Below are positions 8,173 through 17,019 of a DNA stretch of 44,771 bases, in pieces. The DNA comes from Companilactobacillus furfuricola. Lineage in GTDB: Bacteria; Bacillota; Bacilli; Lactobacillales; Lactobacillaceae. The stretch covers positions 1-44,771 of the forward strand of contig NZ_RHNT01000016.1 of NCBI RefSeq assembly GCF_003946325.1, given 5' to 3'. The notes under the pieces were generated by a model. It saw only the letters and a list, made by a program, of their open reading frames with translations. It was not told the DNA's origin and made no database searches. Each line of letters starts with the position of its first letter. Positions within the stretch are counted from its first letter, which is position 1. The translations under genes and the position numbers were made by a program.

Positions 8173-11100
8173 ATGGATAAAAATGCAATTAAGAGATTTG
8201 CCATAAACGCTCGTACAGAATTATTAAAATCCGTCAAAGGACAAGCCAGCCTAATTGGTATTATTGAAAAGGGTATTGAAGAAAAATTACCAACTTCAAC
8301 TAGTGAAATTGAATATTATGTAGATGATTCCTATCCACTAATTGGAAAAGATATTCAAAAAAGAAAGAAATTAGTTAATGAACTAAATTCTCGTGCCAAA
8401 AAGAATGATTATCAGGCTGCTTTCAGGGATGTTGTGGAAGAAGTTGCTTACACTTGGTTTAACAGAATAGTTGCCATCAGATTCATGGAAGTAAATGATT
8501 ATTTACCTAGTAGAACTAGAGTATTATCAAGTACTCAAAACCGTAATGAGCCAGATATTATGTTTGATCCATTATCACTAGAAGGTGATTTAGGTGTGTT
8601 TTCTGATGAAGATCGTCAACTAGTGAATGAAGCTTGGGATTCTGAAGATCCAATCAAGATGGATGCATTGTATAAGATGTTATTTATCAAGCAAGCAAAC
8701 GCTCTGAACAAGAATCTACCTTATTTGTTCGAAAAAACTAATGATTATGCAGAATTATTGTTCACTCCAAGCTATAATCATGGCGTTGTCAAAGACATCG
8801 TTACTGATATTTCTGAGAGTGATTTTGATGTTTCTCAGGGTGGTCAGGTTGAGATTATTGGTTGGATTTATCAGTATTACAATACGGAACTCCATGATGA
8901 AGTCGTAAATATTAGTGGAGGATCAGTCAAGAAAAGTGATATACCCGCTGCGACTCAGCTATTTACAACAGATTGGGTTGTTCGGTACATGGTCGACAAT
9001 TCATTAGGCAAATACTGGTTAGAACGCCATCCAGAGAGTAAATTAAAAAATAGTTTGGCGTTCCTTCTACCAGAAAACATCAAGCCGATTTCTGATCCAA
9101 TGCAAGTTCAAGACATCAAGTTTGTTGATAATGCCATGGGCTCAGGACACGTTTTGATTTATGCATTTGATGTGTTGATGCAGATTTATTTAGAAGAAGG
9201 TTACTCTGAAAGAGAAGCCGCTAAACAGATTATTACGAAGAATTTGTATGGTCTTGAAATTGATAACAGAGCATATCAATTAGCAGCATTTTCTGTAATG
9301 ATGAAGGCAAGACAGTATAACCGCCGAATTTTAAAAAATGGAGATATTGAGCCAAATCTTCATGTATATATCGATACAAATGATGTTTCACCAGAATTAT
9401 TGGATTTAATTCCGGAGCAATTTAGAACAGAGCTAAGCGAATTAGTCGGTTTATTTGATAATGCAAAAGAACTTGGCTCAATTATTCAAATAGACAAAAC
9501 ATACGATTACGAGCAACTAGAATCTGTCGTAAATGACGTTGATGAGTCAGGGATTGATTTATATCGGATTCAGTATTCAAAACACGTACTTTTGCAAATG
9601 CTAGAACTAGCTGAAGTGATTAGCAGAAAATATGACGTCGTAGTCACTAATCCACCGTATTTGAATAAAATGGACAAAAAACTAAAGAAGTATGTCAAGA
9701 ATCGTTATGCTGACTATTCTGGAGATTTATTTTCCGTTTTTATTTACAACAACATCACATGGTTGAAACCAAACGGATATGCAGGATTTATGACACCATT
9801 TGTATGGATGTTCATTAAAACTTACGAAAAACTCAGAACATATATAGTACAAAACAAAGAGATATCCAGTCTAATTCAGATGGAATATTCAGCATTTGAA
9901 GAGGCAACTGTGCCCATTAACACTTTCGTAATTAAAAATTCACAGCCTGAAAATAATCTAGGAGTTTATATTAAGCTATCTGATTTTAAGGGTGGTATGG
10001 ATGTACAAAAAGAAAAAGTACTGGAAGCTATATCCGATGACAGTTGCAAATATCTTTATCGAACTAATCAAGCGAACTTTTCAAAAATTCCTGGTAGTCC
10101 GATTGCTTATTGGGCAAATAAGAATATCATTAAAATTTTCTCTCATTCAAAAAAATTAATTGATATTAGTCCTGCTCTTCGTGGTTTAACTACAGGAAAT
10201 AATTTAAAATTTATCAGAAATTGGTGGGAGGTTTCATTCAGTGATATTGATTTCGGACAAAAAAGAATAACGAATAATTTACAAAAACGTTGGTATCCAT
10301 ATAACAAAGGTGGCAAAAGCAGATTTTGGTATGGTAATAATGAATTAATTGTTGATTTTCAGAATATGGGAGAAACTATTAAAACATATGGTGAATTACA
10401 CAATAATGCATACGGATTTCAGGGAAAAGGACATTATTTTCAAGAAGGCATCACATGGACTGCATTAACAAGTTCTAGGAATTCATTTCGCTATAGTCCA
10501 TCCGGAAGAATATTCGATTCAAACAAGGGACCAATGATTTTTCCAAAAGATACACGTGATATTTTATCTTTGCTGAGCTTATTCAATTCAAAAGTTATGG
10601 ATTATTTGACAAGTATAATAAATCCAACAATCTCATTACAAAATGGAGATATGAATAATATTCCTATAGTTATTAATTCCAATTTGAGCATTAATCAAAT
10701 AAGTAAAAATAGCATTCATCTTTCTAAAAAAGATTATGATGATTTTGAACTATCCAGTGATTTTAACAAACATCCAATGATTCCTGCCATCGATGATGAT
10801 AAACGATCAGAGATTAATGGTAGTCTAAAAAATGCTTTCAATATTTGGAAAAAAGAAGCTCAAGATAGATTTGACCAACTAAAATCAAATGAAGAGGAAT
10901 TGAACAAAATTTTTATAGATCTATATGGTCTACAAGATGAGTTAACACCAGAGGTTGAAGATACAGATGTGTCAGTTCGTCTTGCAGACGAAGTTAGAGA
11001 CATTAAGTCATTCTTGTCATATTTTGTTGGTGTTGTATTTGGAAGATATTCCCTGGATACCGAAGGGTTAGCATTTGCTGGTGGAAATTGGGATACGTCT

Positions 11101-11721
11101 AAATACAAGACTTTTGTGCCAAATGACGATAATATTTTGTTGCTGAATGATTATAAGTATTTTGATGATGAACGTGATATCATCAACCGCCTAAAAGAAT
11201 TCTTGTCAGTAACATTTGGCGCAAATAATGTTGACGAGAATATTTCCTATATTGCCTCTGTTGTTGGTAAAAAAGCCAATGATGACGAGTCAGCAATTAG
11301 AAAATATTTTGTGGATGATTTCTTCAAGGATCATAAGAAGGTTTACCAGAAACGTCCAATTTATTGGGAATTCTCAAGTGGACGTGAGGATGGATTTAAA
11401 GCATTGATGTACCTGCATCGATATGACGAAGATGAGCTGGCAATGATCAGAACCAACTACCTACATCCATTGCAAGGTAGATATGAATCATATTTGAATC
11501 AATTACATCAGCTACTCGAATCCGAAACGGTAACTAAAGAGAAGAAGCGTTTAGAAAAACAAATCAATCACGTAACAAAACAACTTGCAGAAATTAAGAA
11601 ATATGATCCGTTGATTCAACATTTAGCTAATGAAAAGATTTCATTAAATTTGGATGATGGAGTGGTTGTAAATTACGACAAGCTTCAAAATGGAGAACAT
11701 ATTCTAACTAAGTACAACTAA
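8173..11721 (+). CDS. pglX: PglX, BREX adenine-specific DNA methyltransferase (expressed copy)
   Basis: The 1182-residue BREX N6-adenine methyltransferase marks host DNA at a non-palindromic site. The S-adenosylmethionine motif I is DNAMGSGHVLIYAF (near residue 320) and the catalytic motif is NPPY (near residue 494). Target-recognition regions lie roughly at residues 500-620 and 650-880. A conserved C-terminal domain ends in a coiled coil (about 1095-1150). Residues 197-238 and 626-648 are encoded by segments duplicated in inverse orientation in the silent copy at 12.9-15.0 kb; the second pair is identical over 68 bp. This is the only full-length pglX here and is in frame with brxABC. Its tail is followed by a bidirectional terminator. 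Confidence 0.94.
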   Translation: MDKNAIKRFAINARTELLKSVKGQASLIGIIEKGIEEKLPTSTSEIEYYVDDSYPLIGKDIQKRKKLVNELNSRAKKNDYQAAFRDVVEEVAYTWFNRIVAIRFMEVNDYLPSRTRVLSSTQNRNEPDIMFDPLSLEGDLGVFSDEDRQLVNEAWDSEDPIKMDALYKMLFIKQANALNKNLPYLFEKTNDYAELLFTPSYNHGVVKDIVTDISESDFDVSQGGQVEIIGWIYQYYNTELHDEVVNISGGSVKKSDIPAATQLFTTDWVVRYMVDNSLGKYWLERHPESKLKNSLAFLLPENIKPISDPMQVQDIKFVDNAMGSGHVLIYAFDVLMQIYLEEGYSEREAAKQIITKNLYGLEIDNRAYQLAAFSVMMKARQYNRRILKNGDIEPNLHVYIDTNDVSPELLDLIPEQFRTELSELVGLFDNAKELGSIIQIDKTYDYEQLESVVNDVDESGIDLYRIQYSKHVLLQMLELAEVISRKYDVVVTNPPYLNKMDKKLKKYVKNRYADYSGDLFSVFIYNNITWLKPNGYAGFMTPFVWMFIKTYEKLRTYIVQNKEISSLIQMEYSAFEEATVPINTFVIKNSQPENNLGVYIKLSDFKGGMDVQKEKVLEAISDDSCKYLYRTNQANFSKIPGSPIAYWANKNIIKIFSHSKKLIDISPALRGLTTGNNLKFIRNWWEVSFSDIDFGQKRITNNLQKRWYPYNKGGKSRFWYGNNELIVDFQNMGETIKTYGELHNNAYGFQGKGHYFQEGITWTALTSSRNSFRYSPSGRIFDSNKGPMIFPKDTRDILSLLSLFNSKVMDYLTSIINPTISLQNGDMNNIPIVINSNLSINQISKNSIHLSKKDYDDFELSSDFNKHPMIPAIDDDKRSEINGSLKNAFNIWKKEAQDRFDQLKSNEEELNKIFIDLYGLQDELTPEVEDTDVSVRLADEVRDIKSFLSYFVGVVFGRYSLDTEGLAFAGGNWDTSKYKTFVPNDDNILLLNDYKYFDDERDIINRLKEFLSVTFGANNVDENISYIASVVGKKANDDESAIRKYFVDDFFKDHKKVYQKRPIYWEFSSGREDGFKALMYLHRYDEDELAMIRTNYLHPLQGRYESYLNQLHQLLESETVTKEKKRLEKQINHVTKQLAEIKKYDPLIQHLANEKISLNLDDGVVVNYDKLQNGEHILTKYN
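8760..8885 (+). repeat. Outer inverted repeat of the pglX pair (left copy)
   Basis: These 126 bp match 14915-15040 read on the minus strand with six mismatches. Every mismatch is a synonymous third-position change. Homology starts abruptly at the left end, at pglX codon 197. Confidence 0.85.
10048..10115 (+). repeat. Inner inverted repeat, 68 bp perfect (left copy)
   Basis: This segment is identical base for base to the minus strand of 13613-13680. It starts AAATATCTTTATCG and ends GCTTATTGGGC. Both copies are in the same pglX reading frame and encode the same 22 residues (Y-L-Y-R-T-N-Q through P-I-A-Y-W). Sequence on either side diverges at once. Confidence 0.95.
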
Positions 11722-11757
11722 AAAAGCTTTTCCGAGAAATCGGAAAAGCTTTTTTAT
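11720..11757. terminator. Bidirectional terminator between pglX and the recombinase gene
   Basis: AAAAAGCTTTTCCG pairs perfectly with CGGAAAAGCTTTTT around an AGAAAT loop. T-runs exist on both strands, so it can stop pglX and the convergent recombinase transcript. Confidence 0.9.
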
Positions 11758-11776
11758 GTTCCAACAAATGTGCCAA

Positions 11777-12865
11777 TTATTTTGTAGCCATATTTAAGAT
11801 AGAAACTATCTTATTTTGATCCTGAGATTGTAGTTCTCGAATGATATGTAAGTAGGTTGATTGCGTTGTCGTAATGTTACTATGTCCCAATCTGCGAGAC
11901 ACAGAAAGGATACTAACCCCTTTATAAAGCAAGATTGAGGCATGCGTATGTCGTAGACCATGAAAAGTAATCCTTGGAATATTGAGGTCATCAAGCTTGT
12001 ATGTTAAGGCTTTGTTAATTTCAGCACTTACCATAACATGCTGTCTTTTATACATAAAAATAGGCATGTGCTGTTTAGGTGAATTTGACTGTATAAATGT
12101 ATTGAGATATGTAACTGTATTCCGATCAATCGCGATTTTTCTTATGGATGATTTAGTTTTAGTTCTCATAAAACCTGTCTTATATTTGTAGTCCCATGTT
12201 TTAGTGACATTGATATAACGATTGTTAAAATCAATATCATCAGTGGTTAACCCAACAATCTCTCCGTATCTCATTCCCGTAACTGCAGCAACGTAAATGA
12301 TCGTATCATCGATTCTTCTGGGGTTGAGATTGCTAATTAGTTTTGACCAATTCTCGTAACTGAGCACTTTGTTGGTTTTTGGACGTTCGACCCCGGTGAT
12401 AACTGCCTTTCTCGTTGGATCAGAAAGGATGATTCGTTCATCTAAAGCTTCTAGCAAGCAAGCACGTACTTGTTTATGAAAACAAGATACGGTCCTTTTA
12501 GCGTGATTTCTCGCAAAGTAGTTTAGTCCTTCCTGATAGCGTAATTTAGTAATTTCTTTTAATTTTAAATTGCCAAAAATTTCATAAATGTGTTTGCCTG
12601 TATTTTCGTACTTGTTGAATGTAATTGGTGTTACATTATTTTTCTTGAAAACGTTGATCCAACGATGATAATAATTGACAAGTGACTCCTCATTTGATTT
12701 TGCACTGGAAAGATTGGGGTATTCTAATTGCATCTGACTGGCAGCTAATACGGCATCTGATTTGTGTTCAAAACCAGATTTGCGAAGTTTCTTATATTTT
12801 CCGAATTGATCCTTATAGGAGATTTCGTACTGCCAAACTTTACCACGTTTACGATAACTGACCAT
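11777..12865 (-). CDS. Phage-type tyrosine recombinase within the pglX inverted repeats
   Basis: A 362-residue integrase-like site-specific recombinase. An arm-type N-terminal DNA-binding domain (YRKRGKVWQYEISYKD) occupies residues about 1-50, a SAM-like core-binding domain about 60-150, and the catalytic domain about 165-345. The full active-site set is visible: Arg199 (TGMRYGE), Lys near 236-238, His302-x-x-Arg305 (HGLRHTH), His328 (LGHSN) and Tyr338 (STYLH). The start codon overlaps the stop of the upstream pglX fragment (TAATG), preceded by GGAGGTG, so translation is coupled. The gene lies inside the segment bounded by the perfect 68-bp inverted repeat and is the likely invertase. It could alternatively be a relic of the island's integration. 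Confidence 0.88.
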   Translation of the reverse strand: MVSYRKRGKVWQYEISYKDQFGKYKKLRKSGFEHKSDAVLAASQMQLEYPNLSSAKSNEESLVNYYHRWINVFKKNNVTPITFNKYENTGKHIYEIFGNLKLKEITKLRYQEGLNYFARNHAKRTVSCFHKQVRACLLEALDERIILSDPTRKAVITGVERPKTNKVLSYENWSKLISNLNPRRIDDTIIYVAAVTGMRYGEIVGLTTDDIDFNNRYINVTKTWDYKYKTGFMRTKTKSSIRKIAIDRNTVTYLNTFIQSNSPKQHMPIFMYKRQHVMVSAEINKALTYKLDDLNIPRITFHGLRHTHASILLYKGVSILSVSRRLGHSNITTTQSTYLHIIRELQSQDQNKIVSILNMATK

Positions 12866-12886
12866 TATTTTTCACCTCCTACAGGA

Positions 12887-12920
12887 ACAATTGTCACAAA
12901 TTTGGCACATAGACAATTGT
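12887..12920. other. Paired ACAATTGT palindromes near the recombinase start
   Basis: Two identical 8-bp palindromes ACAATTGT (12887-12894 and 12913-12920) flank a GGCACAT core, 22 bases upstream of the recombinase start. ATGTGCCAA also occurs in inverse orientation at 11768-11776, just past the recombinase stop. They could be recombinase-binding or autoregulatory sites; this is inference from arrangement only. Confidence 0.35.
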
Positions 12921-13612
12921 AGCGTATGGGAAATATATTAAATAATTGTTTATCATCAGCGATGTTATTCAACAAAGGATGTCTTGCAAATCTCCAAGAT
13001 ATTTCAAATTTATTCCAATCATTCTTAGATAGCTGGATATTCTCCATTGAAACCTTTTCAATTTTTTGATTTGTACATTGTTTGTTAGGCAGAATTTTAA
13101 AATAACCGGTGGAGAGACTAATTGTTGGATTTATCATTTTAATCAAATATTCACCTACAGGCGAATTCATATACGCCAGAATATAAAGTAAATTTGAATC
13201 ATTTGAATATGCACTTTGACCCTTTGCATTTTGAATACATCCTTTAGGCCTGAATCGTAAACTGAACTTTGAGCTGTTTACATCTGACCAAGTAATTGCT
13301 TGATCAAAATAATGGGACTTACCATCATGGCGAAATCCTTTTTTTGTATGCATTAATTTAATAGAGTTAGAATCATACCAAATAACATATTGGATGTTCC
13401 CATACCATTTCCTATACTTTCCACCCTTATCCAGTGGATACCACTTGTATTCAGAAGTTATATTTGAACAATTAAAGCCAATGGACCAATATTTTATTTC
13501 AAACCAACGCTTAAGAAAAAGATCATTATCACCAGTAGTAATTCCCTGAGCTGTTTCAACGTAGTCACCAATCTTCTTCTCATTCAAAAAATCATCTATT
13601 ACACTGGGTGAG

Positions 13613-13680
13613 GCCCAATAAGCAATCGGACTACCAGGAATTTTTGAAAAGTTCGCTTGATTAGTTCGATAAAGATATTT
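13613..13680 (-). repeat. Inner inverted repeat, 68 bp perfect (right copy)
   Basis: The minus strand of this segment equals the plus strand of 10048-10115 without a mismatch. Inversion between them would flip about 3.6 kb, including the recombinase gene. Confidence 0.95.
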
Positions 13681-14914
13681 TACCTGTGGATTTCCCACCG
13701 CCTCTAAATATGCCGTTTCCTTTTTATCCTGCGAATTATAATCTACTAGTCTTTCGTAAGTACCGATGTATTCAGGTAATTGTTTATTTTGAAATACAAA
13801 GGCTGTGGATTGAACTACTTCTCCACCGATATCTTCAAACGCTCGTGTACCTAAATGTGCCATGTTTATTAAGGTATCATTTGTTAACTCGTTCCGGAGC
13901 TTCTCAAAACTAGAAAGAAACATCCAAGAATGCATTGTTATCAACGCATAATATCCATTTTGTTTTGTCAGTTCTTTTGTCCGTTCCATAAATGTAGCAA
14001 ATAAATCAGACTTACCATTTGGATAATTCTTACCAACATATTTTGAAAGGTTTGAATTCATTTTTCCAGACCCCATGTATGGTGGATTAGTAACGTTTAT
14101 TGTGTATTTAGAACTTAGTATTCGTGCAACATTTAGAATTTCAATTAATTCTTTTGAGCGTTGTTCTGTTTCAATCGCATTGAATGATAATTGGCCAATT
14201 TTGTCGTCTTGACAGACTTTTTTTAGTTTCTCCCAATCAACGTTCCCCGCAAAGTGAATCAATGACCCGTAATTGTTACCATTCTTAAACGTCTCGATTA
14301 CATTCTTTAACAGATTTAGGGTATCTTGATCAACAAAGTCAGAAAATACTTTGTAATCCAAGTCGTCATATTCTGGAATATCAAAAACTTTAGGTTTGAT
14401 ATCTGATGATAATATCCGTCGATTATACTTTCTTGCCTGCATCATTATTGAAAAATACGAGAGTTGAAATGCCCTTGTATCGATGTCTAAACCGAATATA
14501 TTGTTCTCTAAAATAGAAATTGTTGCTTCTCTTTTAGAATATCCTTCACTAATATAAATTTGCATAAACACTTCGAAGGCATACACCAAAATATGGCCTG
14601 ATCCCATGGACACATCAATCAGAGACACATCTGAAATTTTGGTATCTGTTAGATTTTCACTGTCATTATTTAACTTAACTTGTACAGCACTAGACTGCTC
14701 TGCTGATGGCATAAAATACTTCCATCCGAATTGAGTAGCAAGATCTATTGGAGAATTTTCACTTCCTTTTGCTCTCAAGACATTTATCCAATATCTTCCT
14801 AAAGAATTTTCAACGAGATACTTTACAATCCAATCTGGTGTAAATAATTGAGTGACAGCTGGAATGTCAGATTCGTTGTATTTTTTCTTCTTTAAAACTT
14901 GTTCCTTGAGATCA

Positions 14915-15040
14915 GTATTGTAATACTGATAAATCCAACCAATGATCTCAACCTGACCACCTTGAGAAACATCAAAATCACTCTCAGAAATATCCGTAAC
15001 GATATCTTTAACAACCCCATGATTATAGCTTGGAGTGAAC
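14915..15040 (-). repeat. Outer inverted repeat of the pglX pair (right copy)
   Basis: This is the partner of 8760-8885, 120 of 126 positions identical. Homology to pglX stops sharply at 15040, right beside the terminator of the GmrSD-like gene. Confidence 0.85.
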
Positions 15041-15045
15041 GATAA

Positions 15046-15075
15046 TAAAAAAACAGAATAAGGATTTTATCCTTA
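15046..15075 (-). terminator. Terminator of the GmrSD-like gene
   Basis: On the minus strand TAAGGAT pairs with ATCCTTA around an AAA loop, followed by TTCTG and T7. The stem includes the stop codon of the GmrSD-like gene and directly abuts the pglX cassette. Confidence 0.8.
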
Positions 15076-16894
15076 CTCTGCATCGTGTTTACTGTAATTT
15101 AAAAATGTGTTTTGCAATTCCTTACTGTCTTCTTTGCCTATTGAAGCTAAAAATTGTTGGTAATCTTTTAGACGGTTTTGAGGAATAGACGTGTGTGTGG
15201 TCTCATTATCGTTATATTGATTCAATCCCCAATCAATAAAGAGGGAAGTCAATTCGTCAGAAATTCTGATGTCGCGTTCATGTATCTCTTCTAATTTCCA
15301 TTGATCAGTTGTTGTACTCAAATTCTTTACCACTTGAATATCAGACTCGGAATAGATTTCCTTTTTCTTCAAGAAATAATCGTTGCTTGCGACGATATTA
15401 AGTTTTTTCTCGAATGGGATTTTATTTCCGATGTGTTCTACTAATTCTTTAACTTCTTTGTCGGATACTTCTGGAAAATAGGTTGATTGCCATTTTTGTG
15501 GCAATATGTGTTCAATTTGCCAGTTGATAGGTAAAAGGATATCTTGTTTTTGATATGCAATGATTTTCAAAATCATGCGCACAGTATTTCTATGTGCATT
15601 TTTTAATGTGGAATTTCAAGTTCTCTTCATCAATCATCGCAAATTCAAATTTTGGTTGTGGTGATTTTACTATTTCTGCATTTAAGTTCAATATACTGGC
15701 TTTCACAGCATTAACGGTGGGTGTGACAATATATCTTGCTGCCAAGACTGCGAGAAGCTTTCTTAGAAATTTCAAAAAGTTTTCTTCAAAGTTATCATCA
15801 TTATGGTATTCGAAATAATAAATAATAACGGGATATTTCCAATATTCATTTGGATATGATTTAAGTGAATCTAGAGTTTTTCGAATGTTTTTGTTTTTTG
15901 ACCATGATTCGTTATCCAATTGTATCCTGTTGTTTACAACTATCCATAAATTAAGAATAACTCTTAAATTATCCATGATATTTCTATCGTAAAGTTTTGC
16001 AAAATCGTTTTTTGAATAATACTTCCTAATACCAGGGGTTGTTGATTTGCGGTCATTTTCCAAAGCACGTAGGTAAAACATGTAATAGTAAAATAGCTTT
16101 TGGATGCTCTCGCTGCATTCGATTGCTTCATCGTTCAATTTTTGCCAATTCTCGATGAAATTTACTTTTTGATCATCAGTTAAATGATTATAAATTTTTG
16201 CTTTGAATATATCTGCGTCAGATAATGCAAGTCCACGGTCATTTAATGTTGAAAAAATTGTTAAAGCTGTATCTTGTGAATCAGCAGTAATTGGTAATAA
16301 TATCGCTTTATTTAAAGTGTTTCGGATAAGCCAGAAGAATGCTTCTGGTTCTTTACTTGCGTAGTCTTCAACGAGCTTAACCATTTGAAGATAGTTTTTA
16401 GAATAATTATCTTTGGCATTTTCGTCCGCTTTACCATCAACTAAAATATCATTGAAAGTCTTATTTCCATCGTCACCCATTACTTTAGAAACAATCAGAG
16501 TTTTTTCAAAATTTGCTTCAGCAGTTAATTCATCTTGTTCCCATAATGAAGATTCTATTTGAGCTTTAAAATTAGCTGTTTTATTACTTTGTTGCATACT
16601 ACTCAATTTGTTGTACATGGCACGAAGCAACAAGAATAAGGTAGTTATTCTTTGTTGGCCGTCGATTATTTCTTGCTGATTATTATCATTTTCGTATGAA
16701 ACCACAGTTCCTAAGAAATAGTCACTGTCGAGCTTTGATTTGGTGTATTCTACTAAATCATCAAACAGTGTTTGAATTTGTTCGTCAGACCAAGCATATG
16801 GGCGTTGGTATTCTGGAATAACAAATAATTTGTCCTTTCCAGTTTCTAAAAGTTGTTTAACGCTTTGTTTATTTACTTCGATTGTTGTTGTCAT
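15073..16894 (-). pseudogene. GmrSD/BrxU-like type IV restriction gene, broken by a +1 frameshift
   Basis: The gene splits into an N-terminal DUF262 (GmrS-like) part and a C-terminal DUF1524 HNH (GmrD-like) part. DUF262 motifs are IPEYQRPYAW (about residues 26-35) and IIDGQQRITTL (near residue 80). The second part shows EHILPQKW and a following IGN...N..SND-F-KK pattern of the nuclease domain. The first frame ends at a stop just after an A6 run (T6 at 15599-15604 on the plus strand); removing one A restores a continuous protein of about 606 residues, normal for fused enzymes. These restrict phage DNA with modified cytosines and are known in BREX islands (BrxU). ATG 16894 is preferred because GGAG precedes it. 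The break could be a real mutation, phase variation or a base error. Confidence 0.82.
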
Positions 16895-16928
16895 TGATTT
16901 CTCCAATTTCTTACCTAACTAATATATT

Positions 16929-16957
16929 CTAATATTTACTTTAACAACACAAGGCAA
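16929..16957 (-). promoter_or_regulatory. Possible promoter of the GmrSD-like gene
   Basis: The minus strand reads TTGCCT, a 17-base spacer, then TATTAG, 35 bases before the chosen start. The 113-base divergent gap must also hold the pglZ promoter (a TATCAT at 16981-16986 is one candidate). Confidence 0.35.
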
Positions 16958-17019
16958 TTCAATAATTTAATGCGATGTTGTATCATTAGAGAGATAGAAA
17001 ATTAAAGTGAGGCACTAGC

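Larger units (their letters stand above)
12865..15066 (-). pseudogene. Silent partial pglX cassette (no start, no C-terminal domain)
   Basis: This open frame on the minus strand encodes about 725 residues homologous to PglX from residue 197 onward (FTPSYNHG, motif I VSMGSGHILVYAF, catalytic NPPYMGSG). It ends with a short unrelated tail just after the second target-recognition region. The N-terminal ~196 residues and the ~280-residue C-terminal domain of the expressed PglX are absent. The first in-frame initiator-like codon is a TTG at 14776-14778, with no credible ribosome binding site, so it is not a functional gene as placed. Target-recognition segments are strongly diverged from the expressed copy, while the 68-bp inner repeat is identical. 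It most likely serves as a recombination donor. Confidence 0.85.

Noticed and set aside
14892-15083. 63-codon reverse frame beside the pglX cassette
   Set aside because: It is out of frame with the clear PglX-homologous frame over the same bases.
15590-16906. Programmed ribosomal frameshift in the GmrSD-like gene
   Set aside because: The needed shift is +1 at A AAA AAT-type sequence with no classic +1 slippery codon, stem or internal ribosome binding site; mutation or tract slippage is simpler.
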